DNA of 64,000 bases, taken from contig JBMNHF010000010.1 in NCBI GenBank assembly GCA_050950205.1, positions 1 to 64,000 on the forward strand, given 5' to 3'. Source of the stretch: WRAV01 sp050950205. GTDB taxonomy: Bacteria > Bacillota > Clostridia > Oscillospirales > Ruminococcaceae. The translations under genes and the position numbers were made by a program. Below, one piece after another: positions 25,087 to 33,554 of this stretch (position 1 is its first letter; each line of letters begins with the position of its first letter). Under the pieces are notes generated by a model. It was not told where the DNA came from and did no database searches. It saw only the letters and a list, made by a program, of their open reading frames with translations.

Positions 25087-26736
25087 CTACAGCTCCAGCC
25101 GGATGCCCTGCCGACGGAGCACCACTTGGGAGACCTTGAGTACCGTAAAGGCTATGGTAATCAGTGTAATGGTAAAGGCGGCGGCACTGCCCCATTGTCC
25201 CGTTTCCACCAGACCCATGATGGAGATGGTGCCCACAATGGTTCTGGGCGCATACAAAAAGATAACCACGCTCAGACAGGTGACCGACCGCAAAAAGCTC
25301 AGCACAAAGCCGGACATAAAGGGGCCTTTCAGCAAAGGGAGAATTACATCCCGAAAGCTGATAAAGCTGCTGGCTCCCAGATTGAGGGCAGCGTCCTCCA
25401 CCGAGGCACCAATCTGCTGCAACCCTGCGGTGCAGGCGCTATAGCAGGTTGGAATGTTCCAAAACAGCAGAGCCAACACCATAATGGCAGCGGTGCCGGT
25501 CAACTCCAGCGGCGGTTCATTAAAGGCCATCACAAAGCCGATACTCAAAAAGATACCCGGGATGGCCCCCGGCAGAATGGCCAGGAAATCCAGGAGCCGG
25601 TTGACGCCCACCTGCTTTTTTTGGACGATATAAGCCAGCACCATGGCCAGCAATGACGCCCCCAGGGAGGCCAGCAGGCCAAATTGGATGCTGTTCCAGA
25701 TCTGTCCGCCCTTATTTAGCACATACTGCATGTTGTTGAGGGTCAGGCTCCAGTCGTACCCCCATGCTTTGGTGAAGGCTCCAAGCGCCAAAGACCCATA
25801 AACCAGCAAAACGAACAGGGAAATCACCATGGTTAGGGAGAAGAGCCCCCATTTCACCCAAGCCGGAGGCTTTAGTGGGGTGAGGGATATTTCCTTTCCG
25901 GTGATGGTAACATAGGAGCGCTTGCCCACCCAGAACCGGTTGATGACAAAAATCGCCAGAGCCGGCACCAACAGAGCGCAGGCCAACACCGCTGCGGTAT
26001 TCATGTCATACCAGCCGGAAATCTGCATGTAGGCTTCGGTGGGCAACAGCGCCATATCTCCACCAATCATCATGGGGTTGCCAAAATCGCAGAGCACATT
26101 GACAGCGGCAATAAGAGCTCCTCCCGCCACTCCCGGCCGGCACAGGGGCCAGAAAACATCGCGGAACACCTGCCATCGGGTGGCTCCCATGTTGTAGGCA
26201 GCGTACTCTAAATTGGGGGATATTTTTTGAATAACCCCTAAAATTACCGAGTAGGCGTAGGGGAAAAAGGTAACCGTTTGAACGATCCAAAGTCCCAACT
26301 TTCCGTAGATATCCACATGAAGCCCCAGCAATCCCTTGGTGATAATCCCCTGAATACCAAACAGCAAAATATAGCTTAGGGCCACAATAAAGGGGGGAGA
26401 CACGATGGGCAGCAGGGCCACAAAGCGGAACAGTCCTTTGCAGGGCACCTCCAAACGGGCCACCACATAGGCAAACAGAAAGGCAACGGCTGTACAGGAT
26501 AAAGTGGAGACCAGCGTCATAAACAGGCTGTTTTTCAGGGCATTGATCCAGCGCCGTTTGATAAAAAGCTGGGCGTAATCCGACACCTGAGGCACCGTGA
26601 TCACCTTGATGACAGGCCATATGGTAAAATAGCCCACCAACAGAATGATCAGCATAATTACCACTAGGAGCAGGGGCTCGTTTTTCAGCCGCTTCATTTC
26701 CTTAACCGATTCGTGCAACGTAGTACCCGCCGCCAT
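25087..26736 (-). CDS. ABC transporter permease, fused two-domain (FbpB/PhnU-V type)
   Basis: A 549-residue protein with about twelve membrane segments and two BPD_transp_1 halves. The EAA-type loops are YAAYNMGATRWQVFRDVFWP in the first half and DAALNLGASSFISFRDVILP in the second. Such tandem permeases pair with iron(III)- or phosphonate-type binding proteins, agreeing with the neighbouring genes. GAGGTGAG precedes the ATG. It lies 13 bases upstream of the ATPase gene. Confidence 0.93.
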   Translation of the reverse strand: MAAGTTLHESVKEMKRLKNEPLLLVVIMLIILLVGYFTIWPVIKVITVPQVSDYAQLFIKRRWINALKNSLFMTLVSTLSCTAVAFLFAYVVARLEVPCKGLFRFVALLPIVSPPFIVALSYILLFGIQGIITKGLLGLHVDIYGKLGLWIVQTVTFFPYAYSVILGVIQKISPNLEYAAYNMGATRWQVFRDVFWPLCRPGVAGGALIAAVNVLCDFGNPMMIGGDMALLPTEAYMQISGWYDMNTAAVLACALLVPALAIFVINRFWVGKRSYVTITGKEISLTPLKPPAWVKWGLFSLTMVISLFVLLVYGSLALGAFTKAWGYDWSLTLNNMQYVLNKGGQIWNSIQFGLLASLGASLLAMVLAYIVQKKQVGVNRLLDFLAILPGAIPGIFLSIGFVMAFNEPPLELTGTAAIMVLALLFWNIPTCYSACTAGLQQIGASVEDAALNLGASSFISFRDVILPLLKGPFMSGFVLSFLRSVTCLSVVIFLYAPRTIVGTISIMGLVETGQWGSAAAFTITLITIAFTVLKVSQVVLRRQGIRLEL

Positions 26737-26756
26737 ATTCTCACCTCTTCATGTAT

Positions 26757-26796
26757 ACGGAAACTCCCCGCCGCAAGGGTGGGGAGTTTCCGGCAG
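26757..26796 (-). terminator. Hairpin between binding-protein and permease genes
   Basis: GGAAACTCCCC pairs with GGGGAGTTTCC. There is no T-run, so it is more likely an mRNA-stabilising or processing hairpin than a full terminator. Its position after the binding-protein gene matches the tctC and sugar-ABC loci. Confidence 0.6.
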
Positions 26797-26811
26797 TTAG
26801 TATTGCCTTGT

Positions 26812-27930
26812 TTAGCCCCGGTTGGCGGTGATTTCGTTTTCGAACCACTCCACCACAGCAGACTTCATATCACCGGCCTTGGGTCGGTCATAATCCACCA
26901 AATCCACTTCATCGATGGTGGGAAGACCTTGGGGAGCAGCTACGTCCTTGCGAACAGAGTAACGGTTGGCAATATCCCGGTTGAGTTCCCCGGCTTCTTT
27001 GGTTAACAGCCAATCAATAAAGGCCTTGCCGTTTTCCGGGTTGGGACCGCCCTTTACCAGCGCTGCGCCGCCAATTTCAAAGGCAGTCTTTTCGGGAATG
27101 ATAATCTCGATGGGATAGCCCTGCTTCTGGGTTTTAAAAATATCGTGCACCCAGGACATTCCCACAATAAACTCGCCGGTGGCCACAGGGCTGATGCAGT
27201 CTCCCGCTCCCTTGTAGTAGTGGTGGACTACCTTATCCAAATTTTTCAGGTATTCCTTGCCTCCCTCTTCACCCAGGCGGAAGATTTGGTTGGCGCAGAA
27301 AATATATCCGCCCCCTGCCGTAGCCGGGTTGGAGGTGACAAAGACATCCTTGTACCGCTCATCCAACAAATCATCCCAGGTCTTGGGTCGTTCCAATCCC
27401 TTTGGGGCCAGTTCCGCATCAAAACGCTCGGTGTTGAGGACAATGCCCAAAACACCCATATACCATCCGTTCCAGTAGCCGCTGGGGTCTACAAACATAG
27501 GGTCGATGTCCGCCATGTTGGGGGAGGTGTATTTTTCAAAGGCACCTACCGCTCCCAAAGGGTCGTACAGGTCCACCGAGCCACCCACCATAACGTCCGC
27601 TTTGGGGTTGGCCATTTCTGCCTGCACCCGGGCCGCCAAATCGCCGCCACCCAGGCGTATGTACTCAATCTCGATGCCGGTCAACGCCTTGTACTCCTTT
27701 TGGATGGCCAGAATATCATCCTCGTTCAAGGCGGTGTACACCACCAGGTTATTGCTGCCCTGGGCAGCCGGTTGGGCCGGTACAGACTCTGCAGGAGAGG
27801 GGGCGGGGGAACTGGCCGAGGATGCCGGAGGGCTGCTGCTGGCCGGGCTTGCGGCACCGCCTCCGCAGGCGGTCAAGCCAAATGCCAGAACAAAGGTCAT
27901 CAAAATTGCCAATACTTTTTTGGTACGCAT
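26812..27930 (-). CDS. ABC transporter substrate-binding lipoprotein (iron/phosphonate/sugar-phosphate type)
   Basis: A 372-residue lipoprotein with lipobox GLTAC (Cys about residue 22) and a Ser/Pro/Ala-rich linker. The mature domain begins NLVVYTALNEDDI and continues with ADVMVGGSVDLYDPL, GVLGIVLNTERFDAE, KTWDDLLDERYKD and the C-terminal KAFIDWLLTKEAGEL, the pattern of FbpA/AfuA/PhnS binding proteins. It feeds the fused permease and ATPase. Relatives bind Fe3+, 2-aminoethylphosphonate or hexose/glycerol phosphates. The absence of an obvious Tyr-Tyr iron site argues weakly against iron. Confidence 0.9.
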   Translation of the reverse strand: MRTKKVLAILMTFVLAFGLTACGGGAASPASSSPPASSASSPAPSPAESVPAQPAAQGSNNLVVYTALNEDDILAIQKEYKALTGIEIEYIRLGGGDLAARVQAEMANPKADVMVGGSVDLYDPLGAVGAFEKYTSPNMADIDPMFVDPSGYWNGWYMGVLGIVLNTERFDAELAPKGLERPKTWDDLLDERYKDVFVTSNPATAGGGYIFCANQIFRLGEEGGKEYLKNLDKVVHHYYKGAGDCISPVATGEFIVGMSWVHDIFKTQKQGYPIEIIIPEKTAFEIGGAALVKGGPNPENGKAFIDWLLTKEAGELNRDIANRYSVRKDVAAPQGLPTIDEVDLVDYDRPKAGDMKSAVVEWFENEITANRG

Positions 27931-27995
27931 GGATATATCGCTCTCCTTTCCATTTGTGTGTTGTCCATTTCCGTATGATTGAGATTGCTAGCTTC

Positions 27996-28024
27996 AGTAT
28001 AGATGTGATATTTGAACGTGTCAA
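27996..28024 (-). promoter_or_regulatory. Promoter of the ABC transporter operon
   Basis: On the minus strand TTGACA, 17-base spacer, TATACT, a near-consensus promoter about 65 bases before the binding-protein gene. Such a strong core promoter implies repression, and the divergent LacI-type gene is the natural candidate. Confidence 0.8.
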
Positions 28025-28123
28025 TAGTTTTTTATAATTGTTAATATAATTTGGTTATAATGTATTTTTGATGTGGGTATAAGTTGTAAAATAGTACAAA
28101 AAGAATTAGTTTTGTTCAATTAC

Positions 28124-28152
28124 TTGTCAAATCGATCAAATCAATGTAAACT
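28124..28152 (+). promoter_or_regulatory. Promoter of the LacI-SBP regulator gene
   Basis: TTGTCA, 17-base spacer, TAAACT. The transcript would start about 30 bases before the GTG codon. Confidence 0.6.
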
Positions 28153-28190
28153 ATAGAGAGAAGTTCTAGGCAAAAGGGGGGCAGCAAGCA

Positions 28191-30359
28191 GTGAAAGCGC
28201 CTACCATTAAAGACATCGCCCGGGAGGCTGGAGTTTCCCATGGGACCGTATCCAATGTGCTCAACGGGCGGGGCAATGTCAGCGTAGAGAAAATTCATCT
28301 GGTGGAAAGGGCCGCCGCCCGTTTGGGGTACCGGATCAACGCCAAGGCTCAGCTTTTGCGCAAAGGTACCGGAAACACCCTGTCGCTGATTATTCCCGGA
28401 ACCCACTTTCCCCAGTATGCCGACCTGTACGAGTCCCTTCAGCAGGAGGCCAAAGCCTACGGGCTGACGGTACAGGTTTACAGCACCAATTCCCTGCAGG
28501 TGGAAGAGGAAGAGGCCATTGACCTTGCCATGGGCTCCCGCACCGCTGCCATTGTGGCGGTGATGGGGTTGGAACCGGGGAATCACCGGCTTCAAACGGC
28601 AGCCAAGCAGATACCCATTGTGTTGGTGGACAATCACCTTTCGGCGTGTCGGGACGTTTTATTGGCCGGTTTTGACTGGGAACAAGCCGGGCGGGAAATC
28701 GCAACCGAGGTAAGTCGATACCAACGGGTGGGGCTGTTTACCGGCATTCAAAAATCCACCCATATTCGGGATTTCTGCACCGGTTTTTTTGCTGCTTTTT
28801 CCGGTCAGGTACACCATGTGGAAAGCACCGATCAACTGGTTCCGGTGCAGGCCTTTTCCTTATTTGAAGGCTCCTTTGACCTTGACTGCATCGTCTGCAC
28901 CGACCCCTTCCGCAGCGAGGCAGTAAGGCGAGCTTCTTCCTTCTGCTGCAAAAACTACTGCCCCGAAATTGTGTCGGTCACTTCTCACGGGGCCATTGGG
29001 CAAAGCGGTAGTCTGTGCTACGGGCTGGATTACAAAAATTTGGGTCGGAACATTGTGCGCCGCCTTTTTGGGGAAAAGGAGCAGCTCCATCTGATTTTGC
29101 CCTGCGAGGGTTTTTCCGTTTCCATTCCCCACATCCAGCTATCAGGGGCTCCCTTAGAGTTTCTTACGGTAAACTCTCCATCGTCGGTGGCTCTTTCCCG
29201 CCTTCTTCCTCACTTTCGCAAACAAACCGGCCTGGACGTCAACCTGACGGTGGTGTCGCTGGACGCTATCTATGATTTGGCCTGTGCCATGCCGGAGGAA
29301 TCAAAGTTTGATCTTATCCGCATGGATATGGCCTGGATTTCGGAGCTGGCCCCCCATGTGTACCGGCCGCTGGACGATATGCCCTTTTCCTGGAAAAAGC
29401 TCACCGACAAGATGCTGCCGGTCTTCCAGCAGGACTATATCTTCGCATACCAAACTCCTTTTTGCCTTCCCTACGACCCCAGCACCCAGATCTTCTTTTA
29501 CCGCAAGGACCTGTTCAGCGATCCCGTTCTAAAGCGGATGTATTATGAGAAAAACCGCAAAGAACTGGAAATTCCCGCTACCTTTGAAGACTACAACCGG
29601 GTGGCTCGATTCTTTACCAGAGCTTATAATCCGGATTCCCCCATTTTGTACGGCACCACCACCGCCATCGGCAACTCGGTGGTGAGCCCCAGCGAATACT
29701 TACCCCGCCTTTTTAGCTTTGGAGGCAGCCTCTTTGATGAAAACGGCAGGGTGTGTCTGGTGACCTCCACCGCAGTGGCGGCGCTGGAAAATTATATCGA
29801 AAGCTACAACTATTCGGACAAAACGGTCTACCAATGGTGGAAGGGAGCCTTGGAGGGCTTTGCCAACGGCTCTGCTGCCATGACGGTGGTGTTTATGAAC
29901 TACGCATCGGATATTGTCAATTCTCAAAACGCCAGCATTGCAGGCAAAATCGGTTACGCTCCAATCCCCGGCCACAAGCCACTGCTGGGCGGTGGTGTGG
30001 TGGGAATTACCCGCAGCAGCGCCAAAGCGGAACAGGCCTACACCTTTTTGCAATGGCTTTATAGTGACGAAATTGCCCCTGTCTTTACCATGTTGGGTGG
30101 TCTTTCTCCCTGTAAGACGGTGTATAAAAATCAGGATGTGCTGAGCCTGTACCCTTGGCTTTCCGCCGCGCTGGAGAGCTTTCCCACCGGACAGCGACGG
30201 TTGCACAACAATCTCTATGTCAATTTTAGCGAAAAGAAGTTGGAGGAAATTATCAGCGCGCAGGTTAAAAACGCCATGTTTGGGTTGTTTTCTCCCCAAG
30301 AAGCCCTGCAGCGTGCCCAGCAAGAAAGCGAAAAAACATTTATTCCCCGAAAAGCATAA
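28191..30359 (+). CDS. LacI-type regulator fused to an ABC solute-binding domain
   Basis: A 722-residue protein from a GTG preceded by AAAGGGGGG. Residues 1-60 are a LacI helix-turn-helix with hinge (TIKDIAREAGVSHGTVSNVLNG). About 60-320 are a periplasmic-binding type I sensor (LSLIIPGTHFPQYADLYESL). About 325-715 are a family 1 extracellular solute-binding domain (FLTVNSPSSVALSRLLPHFR, FCLPYDPSTQIFFYRKDLF, GKIGYAPIPGHKPLLGGG, FLQWLYSDEIAPVF). There is no signal peptide, so the binding domain stays in the cytoplasm. It is divergent from the ABC importer, whose expression it probably controls with two ligand pockets. LacI family members repress without their inducer or act with a co-repressor; the direction is not visible. 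Confidence 0.92.
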   Translation: MKAPTIKDIAREAGVSHGTVSNVLNGRGNVSVEKIHLVERAAARLGYRINAKAQLLRKGTGNTLSLIIPGTHFPQYADLYESLQQEAKAYGLTVQVYSTNSLQVEEEEAIDLAMGSRTAAIVAVMGLEPGNHRLQTAAKQIPIVLVDNHLSACRDVLLAGFDWEQAGREIATEVSRYQRVGLFTGIQKSTHIRDFCTGFFAAFSGQVHHVESTDQLVPVQAFSLFEGSFDLDCIVCTDPFRSEAVRRASSFCCKNYCPEIVSVTSHGAIGQSGSLCYGLDYKNLGRNIVRRLFGEKEQLHLILPCEGFSVSIPHIQLSGAPLEFLTVNSPSSVALSRLLPHFRKQTGLDVNLTVVSLDAIYDLACAMPEESKFDLIRMDMAWISELAPHVYRPLDDMPFSWKKLTDKMLPVFQQDYIFAYQTPFCLPYDPSTQIFFYRKDLFSDPVLKRMYYEKNRKELEIPATFEDYNRVARFFTRAYNPDSPILYGTTTAIGNSVVSPSEYLPRLFSFGGSLFDENGRVCLVTSTAVAALENYIESYNYSDKTVYQWWKGALEGFANGSAAMTVVFMNYASDIVNSQNASIAGKIGYAPIPGHKPLLGGGVVGITRSSAKAEQAYTFLQWLYSDEIAPVFTMLGGLSPCKTVYKNQDVLSLYPWLSAALESFPTGQRRLHNNLYVNFSEKKLEEIISAQVKNAMFGLFSPQEALQRAQQESEKTFIPRKA

Positions 30360-30449
30360 CGCCCTTGGGGGAGCCTTGCACGGAACGTTTTCCTAATAAT
30401 AAAGTCAGCCGTTTCACTTTCTTTGGGCACCAAAAGTTTTACCAAACAA

Positions 30450-30490
30450 AAGGCCCGGCCCTTTCCCAGATGGGAAAGGGCCGGGCTTTG
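30450..30490. terminator. Bidirectional terminator between convergent genes
   Basis: AGGCCCGGCCCTTTCCC pairs with GGGAAAGGGCCGGGCTT, with T/A-rich flanks. It ends both the LacI-SBP gene and carD. Confidence 0.9.
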
Positions 30491-30505
30491 CTGCGATATT
30501 TGGTG

Positions 30506-30997
30506 TTATGATACCTCTAACTGCAGAGCCTCGTTCATCTGGCCCGACACTTGTTCCAGTTCCATGCCTTTGGCCAGAGCAATGACAGAGAATAGCTTTT
30601 TCTTTGCATTTTGCAGCAAAATTCTGTCACTCTGGTTGAGAGATACCCGCTGAGCTTGCAGCATCAGCTCCTTGATCATTTTGGCAACATCATTGAGGCT
30701 GCCCTCTTTTAGAATAGCGGCATATTCCACCTTGCGTTTAGCGTTTTCCTTAATCCAGCAGGGCTCGACGTCAGCAACATAGGCCAAAATTTCATCTGCT
30801 TCTTCGGCCGATATAATGTCCTGAAGTCCAATCTTGTGGATTCCCTCTACCGGATCCAAAATAGTGGTGTTAGGATCGGATTTGGGGACCAGTACATAAA
30901 AACGCTTCACTTTTCCGCCAATTTCCCGCGTGCAAATCCCCTTAATCACACAGCCGCCGTGGTTGGGGTGCACTACCATATCTCCTGACTGATACAT
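30506..30997 (-). CDS. CarD-family transcriptional regulator
   Basis: A 163-residue protein with the N-terminal CarD/TRCF polymerase-interacting Tudor-like domain (MYQSGDMVVHPNHGGCVI, residues 1-60) and a helical C-terminal domain (about 70-160). CarD proteins bind the RNA polymerase beta subunit and stabilise open complexes at promoters. The AAAGGGG site lies upstream of the ATG. A leader with its own promoter and an internal terminator precedes it, suggesting attenuated expression. Confidence 0.92.
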   Translation of the reverse strand: MYQSGDMVVHPNHGGCVIKGICTREIGGKVKRFYVLVPKSDPNTTILDPVEGIHKIGLQDIISAEEADEILAYVADVEPCWIKENAKRKVEYAAILKEGSLNDVAKMIKELMLQAQRVSLNQSDRILLQNAKKKLFSVIALAKGMELEQVSGQMNEALQLEVS

Positions 30998-31052
30998 AAC
31001 CGGTCGCCCCTTTCTATATATTTTTTGTCGTTATGACCAAACTTCTCAGCAT

Positions 31053-31190
31053 CTAAAAAAAGCGGCAGCCGCCCTTAGGCGGTCCGCCGTTTTAGCTTTT
31101 ACCGTACCATTATGCTTAACCAAGCTCTGATTCGTAGATAAAAATGGGTAGGCAAAGCGCGACAATGATTGACGCGATGCACTATAGGCT
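31053..31190 (-). ncRNA. Leader or small RNA upstream of carD
   Basis: A consensus promoter at 31197-31225 starts a minus-strand transcript at about 31190. Some 100 bases later comes a terminator (CGGCGGACCGCC, short loop, GGGCGGCTGCCG, then seven Ts at about 31055-31093). It lies 60 bases before the carD start, so the RNA is either a free small RNA or a carD leader controlled by attenuation. No long open frame or known riboswitch motif is seen in it. Confidence 0.6.
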
Positions 31191-31196
31191 GATGTT

Positions 31197-31225
31197 ATTA
31201 TACCACAATTCCGCATTTTTATCAA
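31197..31225 (-). promoter_or_regulatory. Promoter of the carD leader
   Basis: On the minus strand TTGATA, 17-base spacer, TATAAT. Confidence 0.8.
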
Positions 31226-31327
31226 GTTTTCTGGCTTTGCTCCCAATTCAGCCCTTACACAGGGCGCTGGCAGGGCCTCTTCCGGGGGGCCTTTTCCCAT
31301 TGGTTTTGCAAAAAATAACATGCCATT

Positions 31328-32587
31328 TTACAGCAGGTAGGGCTGAATTTTGTGAAGAAGTTTGACGCTGACCAAAGCATCCAACCGGATACCCGAGGCC
31401 TCAAATTCTTCCGAAAAGATCTTGCCCTCTTCCCGAATTTCCGCCACCAACCCTCCCTGATGGTAGGGAATCAGCACCTGCAGGCGCCGGCTGGCCGCCG
31501 GCAACAGGGCGGCTATTTTTTGCAGCAGCTGGGGAATTCCCTCCCCGGTGGCGGCGGAAATCAGGACGGTATGCCTTCCCATGGTTTCCGGGGGAACGCT
31601 TAGTTTATCGCTTTTATTGAGAACGGTAAGGATGGGGGTATCCTCCACCTGCAAATCCTTCAGCAGTTCCAGCGTCACCTGAATCTGATCCGCCACCTCG
31701 GGGCTGGAAATATCGCAGACGTTGAGGATAAGATCAGCGTACACCGCCTCCTCCAAGGTGGAGCGGAAGGCCTCTACCAAATGGTGGGGCAGGCGGCGCA
31801 CAAGGCCCACCGTATCCACCAAAAGAACGGTGCGCCCATCGGGAAGGGTAAGGGCCCGCGCCGAAGGGTCCAGTGTGGCAAACAGTTTGTCTTCCGCCAA
31901 AACTCCTGCACCCGTCAAAGCGTTGAGCAGGGTAGACTTGCCCACGTTGGTGTAGCCCACAATGGCAACGGTGGTCACCTCATCTTTTTTGCGGCGCCGC
32001 CGCATTTGGTCCCGCCGTGCAACCAGCTCCCGGAGCTGTTCTTCCAAGGCAGTGATTCTGCGGTGCAGATGCCGCCGGTCCAGCTCCAGCTTGGTTTCTC
32101 CTTTACCCCGTCGGGCTCCCGCACCGGCGCCGCCGCCCCCTCCGCCCAATCGGGAAAGAGCGGTGCCAATCCCGGCCAACCGGGGCAGCAGATATCGGTT
32201 GCGGGCCAGCTCCACCTGAAGCTTTCCCTCGTGGGAGCGGGCGCGGGAGGCAAAAATCTCCAAAATCAGCATGGTTCGGTCCATCACAGGAACCCCGCAG
32301 GCCTTTTCGATGTTGCGCAGCTGCACCGCTGTCAGCTCATGATCAAACAGCACAAGGCCTGCTCCCGTATTTTGTATATAAAGGGAGACCTCAGCCAGCT
32401 TTCCCGCCCCAATGGCGGTGGCCCGATCCAAACTATCCCGCTTTTGCACCAGCTCCGCCACCGATTCAATGTCCACGGTGGCAGCCAGTTCCTCTAACTC
32501 GGCCAGAGAAGTTTCTACGTCGTATTCTCCCAGATCCACCGCCACCAAAACGGCTGTGGTTTTGCTCTCGGTTTGATTTTCGTACAC
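31328..32587 (-). CDS. hflX: Ribosome-associated GTPase HflX
   Basis: A 419-residue protein with an N-terminal HflX domain (about 1-180, with the glycine-rich LSRLGGGGGGAGAGARRGKG), a coiled-coil segment (about 170-200), and a G domain: Walker A GYTNVGKS, G3 DTVGLVRRLPHH, NKSD. HflX splits stalled ribosomes and acts in stress recovery. The start is GTG at 32587, preceded by AAAGGAG; earlier in-frame ATGs lie in the upstream hairpin region. It is transcribed in the same direction as the 6S RNA and DUF1292 genes upstream. Confidence 0.95.
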   Translation of the reverse strand: MYENQTESKTTAVLVAVDLGEYDVETSLAELEELAATVDIESVAELVQKRDSLDRATAIGAGKLAEVSLYIQNTGAGLVLFDHELTAVQLRNIEKACGVPVMDRTMLILEIFASRARSHEGKLQVELARNRYLLPRLAGIGTALSRLGGGGGGAGAGARRGKGETKLELDRRHLHRRITALEEQLRELVARRDQMRRRRKKDEVTTVAIVGYTNVGKSTLLNALTGAGVLAEDKLFATLDPSARALTLPDGRTVLLVDTVGLVRRLPHHLVEAFRSTLEEAVYADLILNVCDISSPEVADQIQVTLELLKDLQVEDTPILTVLNKSDKLSVPPETMGRHTVLISAATGEGIPQLLQKIAALLPAASRRLQVLIPYHQGGLVAEIREEGKIFSEEFEASGIRLDALVSVKLLHKIQPYLL

Positions 32588-32633
32588 AGTCTGTCTCCTT
32601 TGTTGTTTCAAGATCTCCCAATTTGGGATAGAA

Positions 32634-32660
32634 GCAAAAGGGCTGCCAAACGGCAGCCCC
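32634..32660 (-). terminator. Terminator upstream of hflX
   Basis: On the minus strand GGGGCTGCC, four-base loop, GGCAGCCC, then TTTTGCTTCT. It would end transcripts coming from the 6S RNA region before hflX. Confidence 0.75.
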
Positions 32661-32790
32661 TGATTACTTCCCACACAGACAAAACACCCCTCTGCCTTTT
32701 GCCGAAAAACCGTCGACTTTTGGCATCCTGTGTTTTGTCGTAAAGGATATGGGGGGACTTAAGCCCCCCATATCATGTGCAAGCGGCTGA
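32661..32790 (-). ncRNA. Structured RNA region between 6S RNA and hflX
   Basis: Read on the minus strand, this stretch has two long dyads: GATATGGGGGG with CCCCCCATATC (about 32746-32775), and GACAAAACAC with GTGTTTTGTC (about 32678-32741) enclosing a smaller TGCC/GGCA pair. It ends at the 32634-32660 terminator. No open frame with a ribosome-binding site is present. It may be a separate small RNA, a processed tail of the 6S transcript, or an hflX leader. No known family recognised. Confidence 0.45.
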
Positions 32791-32804
32791 TGACCGCATC
32801 TTTT

Positions 32805-33000
32805 TTAGCAGCCCCGCTGCGCCGTATGTTACCAGTTAAAAACCCGTCATAGACAGGTGGATGCTCTCCTGAGGGGTTCACGCTCCCTTCGTCCGGAAAA
32901 ACCAGGAGGTCTGCAATCATAGCCTCAGAGTTCCGAGCTTCCCATTAACTTAGTGTTGGATTTATATACGGCAACAGATACACGAACACAGCAGGGTATC
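32805..33000 (-). ncRNA. ssrS: 6S RNA
   Basis: About 195 nt on the minus strand. The 5' arm begins CCCTGCTGTGTTCGTGT and pairs, with a few G-U pairs and one bulge, with ACATACGGCGCAGCGGG at the 3' end. Next inside, GTTGCC pairs with GGTAAC. Then come an open central bubble (GTATATAAATCCAACACTAA on the 5' side), and an apical stem in which CTCTGAGG pairs with CCTCAGGAG. This long rod with a central bubble and the CCCTGC-GTGTTCG start is the layout of 6S RNA, which mimics open promoter DNA and sequesters sigma-A RNA polymerase in stationary phase. It starts ten bases after the DUF1292 stop. Confidence 0.8.
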
Positions 33001-33010
33001 CAGCTGTTTA

Positions 33011-33316
33011 TTATTCCTCGAAATCAAAGGTATCCTTGAGGCGCTCCATAAAGAAGGCGCCTACCCGGTCGAACTCATCGTCGTCCTCGATGGGCTCCAA
33101 AAATTCCTCTCCGTCCTCTTCCACGACCTTGAGAAGAATCAGTTCGCCGCTGTCGTCCAGCAGCTCCTGCCCCGACTCAAACACCGGAACCAGCGCTGCA
33201 TAGTTTACGCCCTCAAACTCAGCGGTATCCACCAACTCAAACTCGTGCTCTTTCCCGTCTTCGTCCACCAAGGTCAGAAGATCGGGGCCTAAGTCCATAT
33301 CCTTTTCGTGGTCCAT
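33011..33316 (-). CDS. DUF1292 family protein (YrzB-like)
   Basis: A 101-residue, strongly acidic protein (LLTLVDEDGKEHEFELVDT; YAALVPVFESG; EEFLEPIEDDDEFDRV) matching the small DUF1292/YrzB family of Firmicutes, usually found next to ruvX and mreB-like genes. Function unknown. GGGAGGAC precedes the ATG. Confidence 0.88.
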   Translation of the reverse strand: MDHEKDMDLGPDLLTLVDEDGKEHEFELVDTAEFEGVNYAALVPVFESGQELLDDSGELILLKVVEEDGEEFLEPIEDDDEFDRVGAFFMERLKDTFDFEE

Positions 33317-33369
33317 AATGTCCTCCCGTTGGCGGTAGTCCGCCTTGCCGTTGTCGCTTTGGTATAGTC

Positions 33370-33398
33370 ATTGTATATGATTTTACCCAATTAGTCAA
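33370..33398 (-). promoter_or_regulatory. Promoter of the DUF1292 gene
   Basis: On the minus strand TTGACT, 17-base spacer, TACAAT. The same transcript could continue into the 6S RNA region. Confidence 0.75.
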
Positions 33399-33554
33399 TG
33401 GATATGAATGTAGGGACAACCATAAAAAACTGTTTCTTTTTCCTGATTTTTGGAATGAGAGAGGCTCTTCTCAAAATTTTCTAAAGTTTTTGGAAAATTG
33501 AGGCATAATTTGAGAAGCGCCGGTTCAAACTATGGTCGGAGGTGTAAGACAATT

